DNA of 64,000 nt from Nocardioides luteus (GCF_000960475.2 NZ_JZDQ02000005.1:122724-186723), one strand, 5' to 3'; positions 41,307-50,511 are shown, counted from the first letter of the stretch. The notes: a model not told the origin generated them from the sequence alone. Numbers and translations are program-made.

Positions 41307-42835
41307 TGAGCACGACGACCACAGCAGCCACCCTGGAGGTGCGGAACCCATCCGACGACGGTCTGGTAGGAACCGTCCCCGTGGACGATCGTGAGGCCGT
41401 GAACCGCGTCGCGGCTGAGCTCCGCCTCGCCCAGGACGCATGGGCCGAGGCTGGTCCGCGGCAGCGTGCACGGTGGCTGCGTCGGTGGCGCGACTGGATC
41501 CTGGCTCACACCGATGAGCTAACCGACCTGCTGCAGGCCGAGACGGGCAAGGTACGCCCTGACGCACTCGTCGAGACGACAGCGTCGTGCGAATTCATCA
41601 CCTACTACGCCGACCATGCCGAGGACTTTCTCGCCGATGAGAAGGTCAAGTCCTCGGGTCTGCTGAGTCTGCCGAAGAGACTGTCCAAGACCTACCAGCC
41701 CTACCCCCTCGTCGGACTCATCACTCCGTGGAACTTCCCGATCACCCTCTTCCTCATGGACGCAGCACCCGCACTCGCTGCCGGCAGTGCAGTCCTTGCC
41801 AAGTCCTCGGAAGAGACGCCGTTGACCTGCGCGCGGATCATCGAGGGCTGGCGTGAGATCGGCGCCCCGCCCGTTCTGGCACACGTCGCGGGGGCCGGCG
41901 ACACCGGTGCAGCAGTGGTTGACGCCGCTGACTTCGTACAGTTCACCGGCTCCACCGTCACGGGTCGCGCGGTCGCCGTTCGCTGTGCTGAGCAGTTGAA
42001 GCCGTTGAGTCTGGAACTGGGCGGCAAGGACCCGGCGATCGTGCTCGAGGACGCCGACCTTGCTCGTGCGGTCGAGGGCGTCGCCTGGGGCGGTCTGTTC
42101 AACGCAGGGCAGGTCTGTATTTCCGTCGAGCGGGTGTACGTGGTGGCAGCAATCTACGACGAGTTCGTGTCTCGTCTGGCCCAGCGGGTACAAGCGCTGA
42201 GCCAAGGTGTGGCGCCAGGAGACGATGTCGGCGCAATGGTCACCGCGAGGCAGGTCGACATCGCGGATCGCCACGTCAACGAGGCAGTCGTGGCCGGTGC
42301 GAAGGTCCTGGCAGGCGGCACCCGGGGTGCGGCCGGGAACTACTACGCGCCGACCGTCCTGGTCGACGTGGACCACACGATGGCGTGCATGACCGAGGAG
42401 ACCTTCGGCCCCACAATCCCGGTGATGCGCGTCGCAGACGAAGACGAAGCCATCAGACTGGCCAACGACTCGCCCTACGGATTGTCGGCGACGGTGTGGA
42501 CTCGCGACCACGCTCGTGGGCAGCGGGTCGCACGACGTTTGGACGCGGGTGCGGTCAACATCAACGACGTCTTCAGCAACCTCTTCGCCATGACCCTGCC
42601 CCACAGTGGCTGGAAGGCCTCGGGGATCGGCGCCCGGCTCGGAGGAGCCTACGGGCTGCACAAGTACTGCCGGGTCCAAGCGGTCACCGAGCCGCGACTC
42701 CCCGTGCTCGCACGAGAACTCACCTGGTACCCGTACTCCTCCCGGCGTACGGCCATCGCCGGAAAGGTGTTGCGCGCGGCAGCCGGGCGCGGCCTGCGTC
42801 AACGCCTCGGCCTGAACAAGGAGCACAACAAGTGA
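41306..42835 (+). CDS. Aldehyde dehydrogenase
   Basis: Encodes 509 residues. Catalytic Cys is in NAGQVCISVERVYV, the general-base Glu in LELGGKDPAIV, and the Rossmann fold carries VQFTGSTVTGRAVA. The N-terminal oxyanion Asn is in ITPWNFP. It should oxidise fatty aldehyde, formed from the P450 product, to the acid using NAD(P)+. The start follows AGGAGG and overlaps the previous stop by one base (TGATG). The C-terminal 40 residues extend beyond the typical fold and are basic. Confidence 0.93.
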   Translation: MSTTTTAATLEVRNPSDDGLVGTVPVDDREAVNRVAAELRLAQDAWAEAGPRQRARWLRRWRDWILAHTDELTDLLQAETGKVRPDALVETTASCEFITYYADHAEDFLADEKVKSSGLLSLPKRLSKTYQPYPLVGLITPWNFPITLFLMDAAPALAAGSAVLAKSSEETPLTCARIIEGWREIGAPPVLAHVAGAGDTGAAVVDAADFVQFTGSTVTGRAVAVRCAEQLKPLSLELGGKDPAIVLEDADLARAVEGVAWGGLFNAGQVCISVERVYVVAAIYDEFVSRLAQRVQALSQGVAPGDDVGAMVTARQVDIADRHVNEAVVAGAKVLAGGTRGAAGNYYAPTVLVDVDHTMACMTEETFGPTIPVMRVADEDEAIRLANDSPYGLSATVWTRDHARGQRVARRLDAGAVNINDVFSNLFAMTLPHSGWKASGIGARLGGAYGLHKYCRVQAVTEPRLPVLARELTWYPYSSRRTAIAGKVLRAAAGRGLRQRLGLNKEHNK

Positions 42836-43668
42836 CGAAGCGCACCACGACCATGGCAGCCAAGACGATCGCGATCACCGGCGGAGCACGCGGTATCGGT
42901 TACCAGACCGCGGAGGAGCTGATCCGACGAGGCCACCGCGTCGCCATTGGCGACGTCGACGAGGCACGTGCCAAGGAGGCCGCAGACGAGCTCGGATTGT
43001 CTGTCGTCACCCGCCTCGACGTCACCGACCCCGACTCCTTTCGGGCCTTCCTCGACAGGGTGGAGAAGCAGCTCGGCTCCCTCGACGTCCTGATCAACAA
43101 CGCGGGCATCATGCCCACCGGGCACGCTCACGAGGAAGATGACGCTGTGACTCGCCGGCAGGTCGAGATCAACGTCCTCGGAGTGATCTTCGGGACAAAA
43201 CTCGCCTTGCAACGGATGCTGCCGCGGCGTTCCGGGCACATCATCAACACTGCATCGCTGGCCGGCGAGCTCGCAGTGCCCGGTTTGGCGACCTACTGTG
43301 GCACGAAGTTCGCCGTCATCGGTTTCACCGAGGCATCCCGACAGGAATATCGCAAGTCCGGGGTCCAACTGTCCACCGTTCGACCCACCTTCACCAACAC
43401 CGAGCTCGTCGCCGGAACGGCCGGAGCCAAGGGGCTACGCAACGCCGAACCCCAGGAGATTGCCCGGGCGACGGCCGACTTGATCGAGCGCCCCCGTCCG
43501 TTCGTGCGCGTCACCCGCCTCGCCGGCGGCATGGTCGCAGCGATGAAGTTCGTGCCCGGACGGGTGGCCGCCGGACTCGGCTCCGCCCTGGGCACGGACT
43601 CGGTGTTCCTCGACGACGTCGACGTGGAGGCCCGCCAGGCCTACCTGGATCGAATCCGGAACAACTAG
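42832..43668 (+). CDS. Short-chain dehydrogenase/reductase
   Basis: About 278 residues from GTG 42832 (AAGGAG upstream; ATG 42853 also possible). The cofactor motif TGGARGIG, the NNAG motif and the catalytic YCGTK (YxxxK) are present. SDRs of this group oxidise alcohols or reduce ketones with NAD(P). In this operon it is the best candidate for oxidising the primary alcohol made by the P450 to the aldehyde, though a role in lipid reduction cannot be ruled out. The start overlaps the aldehyde dehydrogenase stop. Confidence 0.9.
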   Translation: MTKRTTTMAAKTIAITGGARGIGYQTAEELIRRGHRVAIGDVDEARAKEAADELGLSVVTRLDVTDPDSFRAFLDRVEKQLGSLDVLINNAGIMPTGHAHEEDDAVTRRQVEINVLGVIFGTKLALQRMLPRRSGHIINTASLAGELAVPGLATYCGTKFAVIGFTEASRQEYRKSGVQLSTVRPTFTNTELVAGTAGAKGLRNAEPQEIARATADLIERPRPFVRVTRLAGGMVAAMKFVPGRVAAGLGSALGTDSVFLDDVDVEARQAYLDRIRNN

Positions 43669-43711
43669 TCCCCATCTCCGAACCAGCCCGCCAACACGCG
43701 AAGGACGTCAC

Positions 43712-44779
43712 ATGCCCCTCAGAACCCTGATCCAGGACTACCCCCATCGGATGGGCGGACACTGCGGTTCGGGCGCCATGCGGGATCTTCTCCACTGGCA
43801 CGGTCTCGGGTGGGACGGACCGCCCGATGAGGGACTGGTGTTCGCGCTCGGCGGCGCCTTGGGGCTGTCCTACCTCCGGTCGAGCGACCTCATTCCCCCG
43901 CTGTATCTGGTGGGCCGAGGGGCCGACTTCGAAGTCGAGTTGCCTCTACGCCTCGGCGGACTGGTGCAAGTTCTCACCACCGACGATCCCGAGGAGGGAT
44001 GGTCGTGGGTTCGCGACGAAGTCGACGCCGGCCGACCCAGCCTCATGTGGGGCGACATCGCCGAACTGCCGTACCTGCGGGTCCAGTTGCAGATGAGCCG
44101 CCACGACATTGTGGTGATCGGCTACGACGACGCCAAGGGGATCGCCTTCGTCGTGGACAACGACCGCGCCGAGGTGCAGGAGGTACCGCTCGAAGCATTG
44201 GCTCGGGCTCGGGCCTCAACAGCCTTCCCACAGCCGACGCGTCACTGCACGTACCGCATCACTTGGCCTCGCTCCGTTCCAGCAGTTGCGGGCGTGGCGG
44301 CAGGGGCATTTCGCCAGTCCGCCGCCAACATGCGCCACCCGTCGCTGCACGGCATCGCCGATCCCACAGCAGCGGCGATCGGCGCCGAGGGCCTGGCAGC
44401 GGTCGCTCAGCTGGCGGAGGACGTCGAGACCTGGACCGAACTTCCCGACGACGAACTCGAGATCCTCCTGTTCAGCCTTGGTGCCTTCATCGAGAAGGCT
44501 GGCACCGGTGGCGGGCTCTTCCGACGCCTGCTCGCCGATGGGTGCACTGAGGTCGCACGGCTGACCGGCGACCCCGCGACCGCAGAGCTTGCAGTTGCCG
44601 CCACCCGTTGCGCGCAGACCTGGACCGATACCGCACGCGCCGCGATCCAACGCGACACTCACGTCCGAACTCGGGTTAGCGACGTCGCCTCGATGGCCAG
44701 TCGACTGCCGGAAGTCGAATTGCGCCTGGTCGAGTCCCTGGAGCTTGCCGCAAGCTCTTTGAACACTGCAGATCACTGA
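43712..44779 (+). CDS. BtrH N-terminal / DUF4872 protein
   Basis: Encodes 355 residues. The N-terminal half matches the BtrH_N domain (HCGSGAMRDLLHWHGL...FALGGALGLSYL), with a Cys in the likely catalytic position. The C-terminal half matches DUF4872-like sequence and is helical. BtrH transfers an acyl group from a carrier protein in butirosin synthesis, so this protein may be an acyltransferase with a Cys nucleophile. In an alkane operon with an acyl-CoA ligase and thioesterase downstream, transfer of a fatty acyl group is plausible but unproven. Confidence 0.75.
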   Translation: MPLRTLIQDYPHRMGGHCGSGAMRDLLHWHGLGWDGPPDEGLVFALGGALGLSYLRSSDLIPPLYLVGRGADFEVELPLRLGGLVQVLTTDDPEEGWSWVRDEVDAGRPSLMWGDIAELPYLRVQLQMSRHDIVVIGYDDAKGIAFVVDNDRAEVQEVPLEALARARASTAFPQPTRHCTYRITWPRSVPAVAGVAAGAFRQSAANMRHPSLHGIADPTAAAIGAEGLAAVAQLAEDVETWTELPDDELEILLFSLGAFIEKAGTGGGLFRRLLADGCTEVARLTGDPATAELAVAATRCAQTWTDTARAAIQRDTHVRTRVSDVASMASRLPEVELRLVESLELAASSLNTADH

Positions 44780-44860
44780 TCGGCGGCTGTTTCCCGGACA
44801 CGTGGCGAGCCCCGCCCGAATCGATGTCCGTCCGAATGTACCCACGATGAAGGAATGTTC

Positions 44861-46492
44861 ATGCAGAGCACGATGATGAATGCCCCGTTGACGACCACGG
44901 CGATTCTGCGCCACGGCTCGAGCGTCCATGGCTCAGCAACCGTGCGGACCTTGCAGCCAGATGGGTCCGTGAAGGTCGGCACGTTCGCTGAGGTTGGCCG
45001 CAGGGCTGCTCAGTTGGCCAACGCGTTGCGCGGCTGTGGGATCACGGGCGACGAGCGCGTCGCGACCTTCATGTGGAACAACCAGGAGCACGTGGAGGCC
45101 TACGTGGCGGTGCCTTCGATGGGCGCGGTGCTGCACACCCTGAACCTGCGCCTCACCTCGGAACAACTTGTCTACATCGGCAATCACGCCCAGGATCGAG
45201 TCGTGATCGTCGATGGCAGTCTGGTATCCCTGCTGGCTCCCGTGTTGCCGCAGATCAGAAGCGTGCACACCGTCGTGGTGACTGGCCATGTCGATCTCGC
45301 CCCGCTGCGCCGCGATGGGGTCACAGTCGTGGGTTACGAGGAGTTCATCGCTGCTCAGCCCGAGACCTTTGACTGGCCGGACCTCGATGAGCATTCAGCA
45401 GCGGCCATGTGCTACACGTCCGGCACGACCGGCAACCCCAAGGGCGTGGCCTACAGCCACCGGTCGACATACCTGCACTCGATGGCGGCTTGCGCCGCCG
45501 ACGGCCTTCGAGTCAGCTGCGAGGATCGCATCCTGTCGATCGTGCCGATGTTCCACGCCAATGCGTGGGGCCTGATCTATGCGGCGTTCATGGCAGGTGC
45601 CGACCTGCTCATGCCCGAGCGGTTCTTGCAGGCCGAACCACTGGTGCGACTGATCGGTGCCGAGAAGCCGACGATCGCCGGCGCGGTCCCGACAATCTGG
45701 AACGACGTCTTGAACTTCTTGGATTCGAACCCGGGCCACGACGTCTCCTCTCTCGGTCTCGTCGCCTGCGGTGGCTCTGCGGTGCCCCTGCACCTGATGC
45801 AGACCTTCGAGGAAAAGTACGGGGTCCAGATCCTCCAGGCGTGGGGGATGACCGAGACCTCTCCGTTGGCCGCCATCGCACATCCTCCCGCATCGCTCGA
45901 CGAGCAGGAGCGGTGGCGTCTGCGCGCCACCCAAGGCCGTCCGGTGGTGGGAGTGGAGTTGAGGATCGTCGACGACGCCGGCCATGAGCTTCCTCACGAC
46001 GGCGAAGCGGTGGGGGAACTGCAGGTGCGCGGCCCCTGGATCACCGGCACCTATTTTGGCGAGGAGGATGACGGGGAGAAGTTCCACGACGGCTGGCTGC
46101 GCACCGGTGATGTCGGTCGCATCGATTCACGGAGCTACGTCACGCTGACCGACCGCACCAAGGACGTGATCAAGTCCGGCGGAGAGTGGATCTCCTCTGT
46201 TGAGCTCGAGCTACTGCTTGCCGGGCATCCCGACGTCCTGGAGGCCTCCGTGATCGGGGTCCCAGACACGAAGTGGCAAGAACGGCCACTGGCTGTGGTC
46301 GTCGTACGCGAGGGCAGGGAGCCCACGCCGGGCCAGCTCCGCGCGTTCCTCGAGGGCAAGGTGGCCAAGTGGTGGCTGCCCGAGCGCTGGTGCTTCGTCG
46401 CGGAGGTGCCCAAGACCTCGGTCGGCAAGTTCGACAAGAAGCGCCTGCGCTCCTTGCACGCCGACGGCGAGCTGGCCGTCATCGAAATCTGA
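44861..46492 (+). CDS. fadD: Long-chain acyl-CoA ligase (FadD-like)
   Basis: About 543 residues from ATG 44861 (GAAGGA upstream; an ATG at 44855 is in frame). The AMP-binding signature YTSGTTGNPKGVAYSHRS and the late motif WLRTGDVGRID...DRTKDVIKSGGEWIS are present, with a C-terminal catalytic Lys in VGKFDKKRLR. It activates a fatty acid with ATP and CoA. It is placed to activate the acid made by the upstream aldehyde dehydrogenase and to feed beta-oxidation, or the PlsC acyltransferase encoded downstream. Confidence 0.92.
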   Translation: MQSTMMNAPLTTTAILRHGSSVHGSATVRTLQPDGSVKVGTFAEVGRRAAQLANALRGCGITGDERVATFMWNNQEHVEAYVAVPSMGAVLHTLNLRLTSEQLVYIGNHAQDRVVIVDGSLVSLLAPVLPQIRSVHTVVVTGHVDLAPLRRDGVTVVGYEEFIAAQPETFDWPDLDEHSAAAMCYTSGTTGNPKGVAYSHRSTYLHSMAACAADGLRVSCEDRILSIVPMFHANAWGLIYAAFMAGADLLMPERFLQAEPLVRLIGAEKPTIAGAVPTIWNDVLNFLDSNPGHDVSSLGLVACGGSAVPLHLMQTFEEKYGVQILQAWGMTETSPLAAIAHPPASLDEQERWRLRATQGRPVVGVELRIVDDAGHELPHDGEAVGELQVRGPWITGTYFGEEDDGEKFHDGWLRTGDVGRIDSRSYVTLTDRTKDVIKSGGEWISSVELELLLAGHPDVLEASVIGVPDTKWQERPLAVVVVREGREPTPGQLRAFLEGKVAKWWLPERWCFVAEVPKTSVGKFDKKRLRSLHADGELAVIEI

Positions 46493-46549
46493 GAAGTCTC
46501 GCTCTATTCGGAGAACTCGAGGCAAGGTGAGAGAAGAGGAGGCATACGC

Positions 46550-47125
46550 GTGGCGGCAATGTTCGACCATGGCCACCAGCAGGCGCCCGCCGGCAGTGGC
46601 GAAGGGAAGGTGCGCGGCGATGTGGAAGTGATCTCTCGGTGGACGGAGCACCTCGTCGGCCGGGACACGGTGGAGATCGGCCAGAGGCTGCCACCACACT
46701 CCCCGGACTGCGCAGGGTGCGGGCCCGGCAATCCCGCCGGCCTGGGTCTGGAGGTCGTGCGCACCGCGGCGGGCGTCGAAGCGGTCCACCGCTTCTCCGA
46801 CGCCCAAGTAGGTGCCCCGGGCATCGCGCACGGAGGAGCGGTCGCCCTCGCCTTTGACGACCTCTTCGGATTCGCCCTGTACACGGTCGGCTCCCTCGCC
46901 GTCACGCGCAGCCTCACCATCGAGTACCACGCCCCGTTCTGGCTGCACCGTCCCTACACATTCTCCGCGCACGTCGCCCAGCGTGAAGGACGTCGGCTGC
47001 TACTACGCGCTGACGCCTGGGACGACGCTGGTCAGAAGGCGGGGTCAGCCGCGGCTACCTTCGTTGTGGTCAGCCTTGGACATTTTGCCGCGGGCGCCGA
47101 GCAAGTGATGGGTCGGGACGATTGA
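46550..47125 (+). CDS. Hotdog-fold thioesterase, PaaI-like
   Basis: Encodes 191 residues from a GTG preceded by GAGGAGG. The hotdog-fold core contains the conserved helix start GIAHGGAVALAFDDLFGF, followed by strands SLTIEYHAPFWLHRPYTFSA. An N-terminal extension of about 45 residues includes a CAGCGPGNPAG segment seen in PaaI/YbgC relatives. It should cleave an acyl-CoA to the free acid and CoA, or buffer acyl-CoA in this locus. It follows the acyl-CoA ligase in the same direction with a 57-base gap. Confidence 0.85.
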   Translation: MAAMFDHGHQQAPAGSGEGKVRGDVEVISRWTEHLVGRDTVEIGQRLPPHSPDCAGCGPGNPAGLGLEVVRTAAGVEAVHRFSDAQVGAPGIAHGGAVALAFDDLFGFALYTVGSLAVTRSLTIEYHAPFWLHRPYTFSAHVAQREGRRLLLRADAWDDAGQKAGSAAATFVVVSLGHFAAGAEQVMGRDD

Positions 47126-47453
47126 GAACCGTTGACACAACCTCCCGAGGTTCGCGCCCCGACGCTGGCCGATCATTTGGGCTGAGGAGAGATCGCGAAT
47201 GCCATTGTGAATTCGCGGTAGATGGCCGGAAGGAGAGACTGGGAGAGCGACGTCCGGACCGAACGGATACTGCGGCCTGGACTGGCATCGGGGGGCGGAG
47301 CTCTGACCTCCATATACCTGCACCCATCCCCAAGAGTGCGGTCTCGTGCAGGCTTTGCACTGCGCCGTGCGAAGGCGACATCGATGAGAAGGACCCGACC
47401 ACCGTCGATGTGCGCACCGACTACCTGTGTGCCCAGCCCATGATGGGAATCCG
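47126..47453. other. Gap between thioesterase and PlsC genes
   Basis: About 330 bases. An open frame covering most of it ends exactly where plsC begins, but it has no recognisable domain and I do not call it a gene. Base use is somewhat AT-richer near 47160-47230. No clear promoter or hairpin was seen. Confidence 0.3.
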
Positions 47454-48140
47454 GTGAGGTTATCCGGAACGCGACCTGGGTGGGGCGTGGCGTGGTGGGT
47501 GGCCTTCTTGGTCTGCAAGCCCGTGCTGATTCTGGTGCGACGTCGGGACTGGCGTGGACTTGAACAGATCCCTGCGAGCGGCGGGGTTGTGCTTGCCGCG
47601 AACCACGTCTCTCATGTGGACCCGCTGCTCATCGCTGAAATGGTGCTCGCGCAAGGCCGGACGCCAGCGTTTCTGGCCAAGAGCAGTCTGTTCGGACAGG
47701 GGATCGTCGGACGGTGGTTCCGAGCCGCCGGGCACGTGGAGGTGGATCGCTCTCATGGCGGGGATGGATTCGGCGCCGCATTGACAGCGCTTCGCGGCGG
47801 TGCACTTCTCGTGGTCTATCCCGAAGGATCGATCACGAAAGACCGTGACGGCCACCTGCTGAATCTGAAGACAGGCGCCGTGCGACTGGCGCTCGAGTCC
47901 GGAGCACCACTCATTCCGGTGGCGCAGCGAGGGGCCCAAGAGATCCTACCCGCCTATAGCCGACGCCCGCGGCTGTTCAAGCGGCCCACCGTCACTATTG
48001 ACATCGGTCGCCCTCTGAACCTGACCGACCTCAGGCAGCGCGGACCTGAGCCGGACGCGGTCCGCGCCGGTACGGGGCGACTCGCCGACACTCTGGGGCA
48101 GATGGTTGAGGAGTTGGCAGGCGGGCAGCGTGCGGAATGA
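47454..48140 (+). CDS. PlsC-type 1-acyl-glycerol-3-phosphate acyltransferase
   Basis: About 228 residues from GTG 47454. The acyltransferase motif NHVSHVDPLL contains the HX4D catalytic pair. The second conserved block VVYPEGSIT follows, and the N-terminus is hydrophobic (WVAFLVCKPVLILV), suggesting peripheral membrane binding. It probably esterifies lysophosphatidate or a similar acceptor with an acyl-CoA made by the upstream ligase. The start lies a few bases after the stop region of an open frame of unclear status. A strong hairpin follows its stop. Confidence 0.88.
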   Translation: MRLSGTRPGWGVAWWVAFLVCKPVLILVRRRDWRGLEQIPASGGVVLAANHVSHVDPLLIAEMVLAQGRTPAFLAKSSLFGQGIVGRWFRAAGHVEVDRSHGGDGFGAALTALRGGALLVVYPEGSITKDRDGHLLNLKTGAVRLALESGAPLIPVAQRGAQEILPAYSRRPRLFKRPTVTIDIGRPLNLTDLRQRGPEPDAVRAGTGRLADTLGQMVEELAGGQRAE

Positions 48141-48173
48141 CCGCCATGCGTCGGTTCGCCGCATGGCGGTCAT
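48137..48173 (+). terminator. Strong hairpin overlapping the plsC stop
   Basis: Perfect 14-base arms (48137-48150 and 48160-48173) flank a 9-base loop. The left arm begins within the last codons, so the stop codon is inside the stem. It probably ends the long CYP153 operon. There is no T-run. Confidence 0.65.
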
Positions 48174-48584
48174 GAGGTGCCGACGAGCGAGAGACAACTC
48201 GGCACCGGGCAGCACGCCATTTCTGGATGCGCAACCTGCGTGGTCGGCCGCCTCTTTGTCGGGCCGACGGGGGCAGGCGGTCAGCTGCGCGAACGCCAGC
48301 CGTGGCCGGATCGCTCCGACCATCCGGTGACGTGGCAATTGAATGTCGAGTCGGAGTCAGACCTCAAGCCGGGACCCCGGACCGATCTCAAGGGTCTGTC
48401 CGGGGTCCATCAACTGTGGTGGGTGTGCTGCGCTTGAGGTCCGAACTCGGGCCTTCTTTGGCCAGGGAGGGCTGGCACCGCCCGGGCGACCTCCACTCGC
48501 CCATTTCGCTGGCGACCGACACCGACGTGGCGACACCGGCCGATTCCCGGTGAGGCGTTGCGAACGCGCGAGTCGAGACCCAAA
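48174..48584. other. Non-coding gap with an inverted repeat
   Basis: About 410 bases between the plsC hairpin and the convergently read acyl-CoA dehydrogenase. It contains a perfect 11-base inverted repeat (48372-48382 and 48398-48408, 15-base loop) that could terminate the leftward acyl-CoA dehydrogenase transcript or the rightward operon. No gene recognised. Confidence 0.45.
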
Positions 48585-49742
48585 TCAGTTGGGCTTCGGC
48601 AGAGAACGGGCGATGATCTCCTTCATGATCTCGGTGGTGCCGGCGTAGATCTGACTGATCCGCAGGTCGGTCCACGCTCGCGCAATCGGATATTCCTCCA
48701 TGTAGCCGTAGCCGCCGTGGAGTTGGAGGCACGTGTCGGCAACGTGTTGAGCGCGCTCCGAAGCCCAATACTTCGCCATTGCAGCGGTCGGGACATCGAG
48801 CCCGCCCTCCACATGCAGGGAGATACATTCGTCGATGAAGGCGCGAGTCACGCGGGCCTCGGTGGCGACCTCGGCGAGCTTGAACTTCGTATTCTGAAAC
48901 CCGAAGATCGGCCTGCCGAATGCGTCGCGCGACAACGTGTACTCATGCGTGAGGTCGAGCATCAGATCCATCGATGCGGCGCAACTGATGGCGACGAGGA
49001 GGCGCTCCTGTGGGAGCTGCATCATGAGCTGAATGAAGCCCTGACCTTCCTCTGTGCCGAGCAGGTTGCTGGCGGGGACGCGCACGTCGTCGAAGAACAG
49101 TTCGCAGGTGTCTTGTCCCTTGAGGCCAATCTTGTCCAGTACCCGGCCGCGCCGGAAGCCCTCGGAGTTGGTCGGCACGATGACCAGCGAGACACCGGCC
49201 GCGGCCTCGTCGGGATTGGTCTTGCAGGCAAGCAGAACCATGTCCGCGTGGTAGCCGTTGGTAATGAAGGTCTTGGCGCCATTGATGACGTAGTCATCGC
49301 CATCGCGAATGGCACGGGTCTTGATTCCCTGCAGATCCGAACCGGTGCCGGGCTCGGTCATCGCGATCGCGGTGACGACCTCGCCGGACGCCAACTTGGG
49401 GAGCCACTCCTGCTTCTGCTCCTCGGTGCCGTAGTGCAGCAGATAGTGCGCGACGATGCCACTGTGCAGCGATGCCCCCCAGCTGCTGTCGCCGACGCGT
49501 GCCTGCTCCTCGATCAGAATCGCCTCGTGATGGAAGTTGCCGCCGCCGCCGCCGTACTCCTCCGGGATGGACGCGCACAGCAGACCGAGGTCGCCCGCTC
49601 GTGTCCAGAGCTCGCGGTCGACGCGTTTGTTCTTGATGAAGCGGTCGATGTTGGGCTTGATCTCCCTCTCGCAGAAGGTTCGGGCGAGATCGCGGAAGTC
49701 GTCGAGGTCCTGGGTCATCCAGGGCGAACGGCGGCCGGGCAT
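48585..49742 (-). CDS. Acyl-CoA dehydrogenase
   Basis: About 385 residues from ATG 49742, which follows TTTGGAGGA. The family motifs TAIAMTEPGTGSDLQGI (FAD and substrate binding) and DTCLQLHGGYGYMEEYPIAR are present, the latter with the catalytic Glu in YMEEYP. It introduces the trans-2 double bond in an acyl-CoA, using FAD and electron-transfer flavoprotein, as the first step of beta-oxidation. It is divergent from a TetR regulator, with two matching palindromes between them. It probably handles acyl-CoA produced by the adjacent alkane operon. Confidence 0.93.
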   Translation of the reverse strand: MPGRRSPWMTQDLDDFRDLARTFCEREIKPNIDRFIKNKRVDRELWTRAGDLGLLCASIPEEYGGGGGNFHHEAILIEEQARVGDSSWGASLHSGIVAHYLLHYGTEEQKQEWLPKLASGEVVTAIAMTEPGTGSDLQGIKTRAIRDGDDYVINGAKTFITNGYHADMVLLACKTNPDEAAAGVSLVIVPTNSEGFRRGRVLDKIGLKGQDTCELFFDDVRVPASNLLGTEEGQGFIQLMMQLPQERLLVAISCAASMDLMLDLTHEYTLSRDAFGRPIFGFQNTKFKLAEVATEARVTRAFIDECISLHVEGGLDVPTAAMAKYWASERAQHVADTCLQLHGGYGYMEEYPIARAWTDLRISQIYAGTTEIMKEIIARSLPKPN

Positions 49743-49771
49743 GGGTCCTCCAAAAGGGGTCGTGGGTGCCG

Positions 49772-49786
49772 GGTACAACCTGTACC
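49772..49786. promoter_or_regulatory. TetR-type site 1 upstream of the acyl-CoA dehydrogenase
   Basis: GGTAC-AACCT-GTACC has perfect 5-base arms and the same GGTAC-N5-GTACC design as the second site. It lies 30 bases upstream of the acyl-CoA dehydrogenase start. Confidence 0.7.
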
Positions 49787-49792
49787 ATGTTA

Positions 49793-49811
49793 CGGGTACC
49801 GACTGTACCCG
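49793..49811. promoter_or_regulatory. TetR-type site 2 between acyl-CoA dehydrogenase and TetR genes
   Basis: CGGGTAC-CGACT-GTACCCG has perfect 7-base arms. Its centre is 23 bases from that of site 1, so both lie on nearby turns of the helix and could be bound by two TetR dimers controlling both divergent genes. Confidence 0.75.
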
Positions 49812-49839
49812 CGCTAGTGCGATGGGTTAGATTACGGCC

Positions 49840-50511
49840 GTGGATCTCTCGAAGTGGGTGGACACGGCCGTCGTGCGCCGGTCGACCGCGCACGACTCCC
49901 ACCGTGCCCCGCGACGCGAGCAGATCGTGGTCGCCGCGGCTGGCGCGATCGAGGAGTACGGCGCCGGGGTCGGCACCGCCCAGATCGCCGAGCGAGCCGG
50001 GGTGGCGCGACCTCACGTCTACCGCCACTTCAACAGTAAGGACGACCTCGAGAGCGAGGTGCTGCGATTTGCTGCTACCCAGCTAATCGAGACCGTGCGT
50101 CCCGCGATGCGGCACAGCGGCACCGCGCCGGTGATCATCGAGGGTGTGATCGAGGCTGCCGTGAGGTGGGCTGCAGAGCATCCGAACTTGTATCGATTCA
50201 TGGCCGCCCGCCAGCAGACCAAGGCAACTCATCGGGCTCGGCTGGGGCGCACACGATTCCTGGGGGAGGTTGTGGCCGCCACATCGGCGTACTTGCGCAC
50301 CCCTGACATCCAGGTTGACCCGCCTGATGGCGTCATGGCGGGGCTGATGGGCATGGTCGATGCTGGCATCATTTGGTGGCTCGACCACCACGACGAGTCC
50401 CAGGATGAAGTCGTCACCCGGATCGCCCACCAAGTCTGGTTGGTCATGCGTGACCTTGCCCAGAGTGTGGGGCTCGCGATCGACAACGAGAGCTTGCTTA
50501 CTGTCCAATGA
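49840..50511 (+). CDS. TetR-family regulator of the acyl-CoA dehydrogenase
   Basis: Encodes 223 residues from a GTG. The TetR helix-turn-helix is in AGAIEEYGAGVGTAQIAERAGVARPHVYRHF. The C-terminal ligand domain (GVIEAAVRWAAEHPNLYRF) resembles TetR regulators that bind acyl-CoA or hydrophobic compounds. The start is 29 bases from a palindrome shared with the divergent acyl-CoA dehydrogenase promoter, so autoregulation and fatty-acid-responsive control of that gene are likely. Confidence 0.88.
   Translation: MDLSKWVDTAVVRRSTAHDSHRAPRREQIVVAAAGAIEEYGAGVGTAQIAERAGVARPHVYRHFNSKDDLESEVLRFAATQLIETVRPAMRHSGTAPVIIEGVIEAAVRWAAEHPNLYRFMAARQQTKATHRARLGRTRFLGEVVAATSAYLRTPDIQVDPPDGVMAGLMGMVDAGIIWWLDHHDESQDEVVTRIAHQVWLVMRDLAQSVGLAIDNESLLTVQ

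Noticed and set aside
47122..47457. Open frame of 111 codons ending exactly at the plsC start
   Set aside because: The junction is attractive and it contains several cysteines, but it has no recognisable domain or clear ribosome-binding site, so I left it as a gap.
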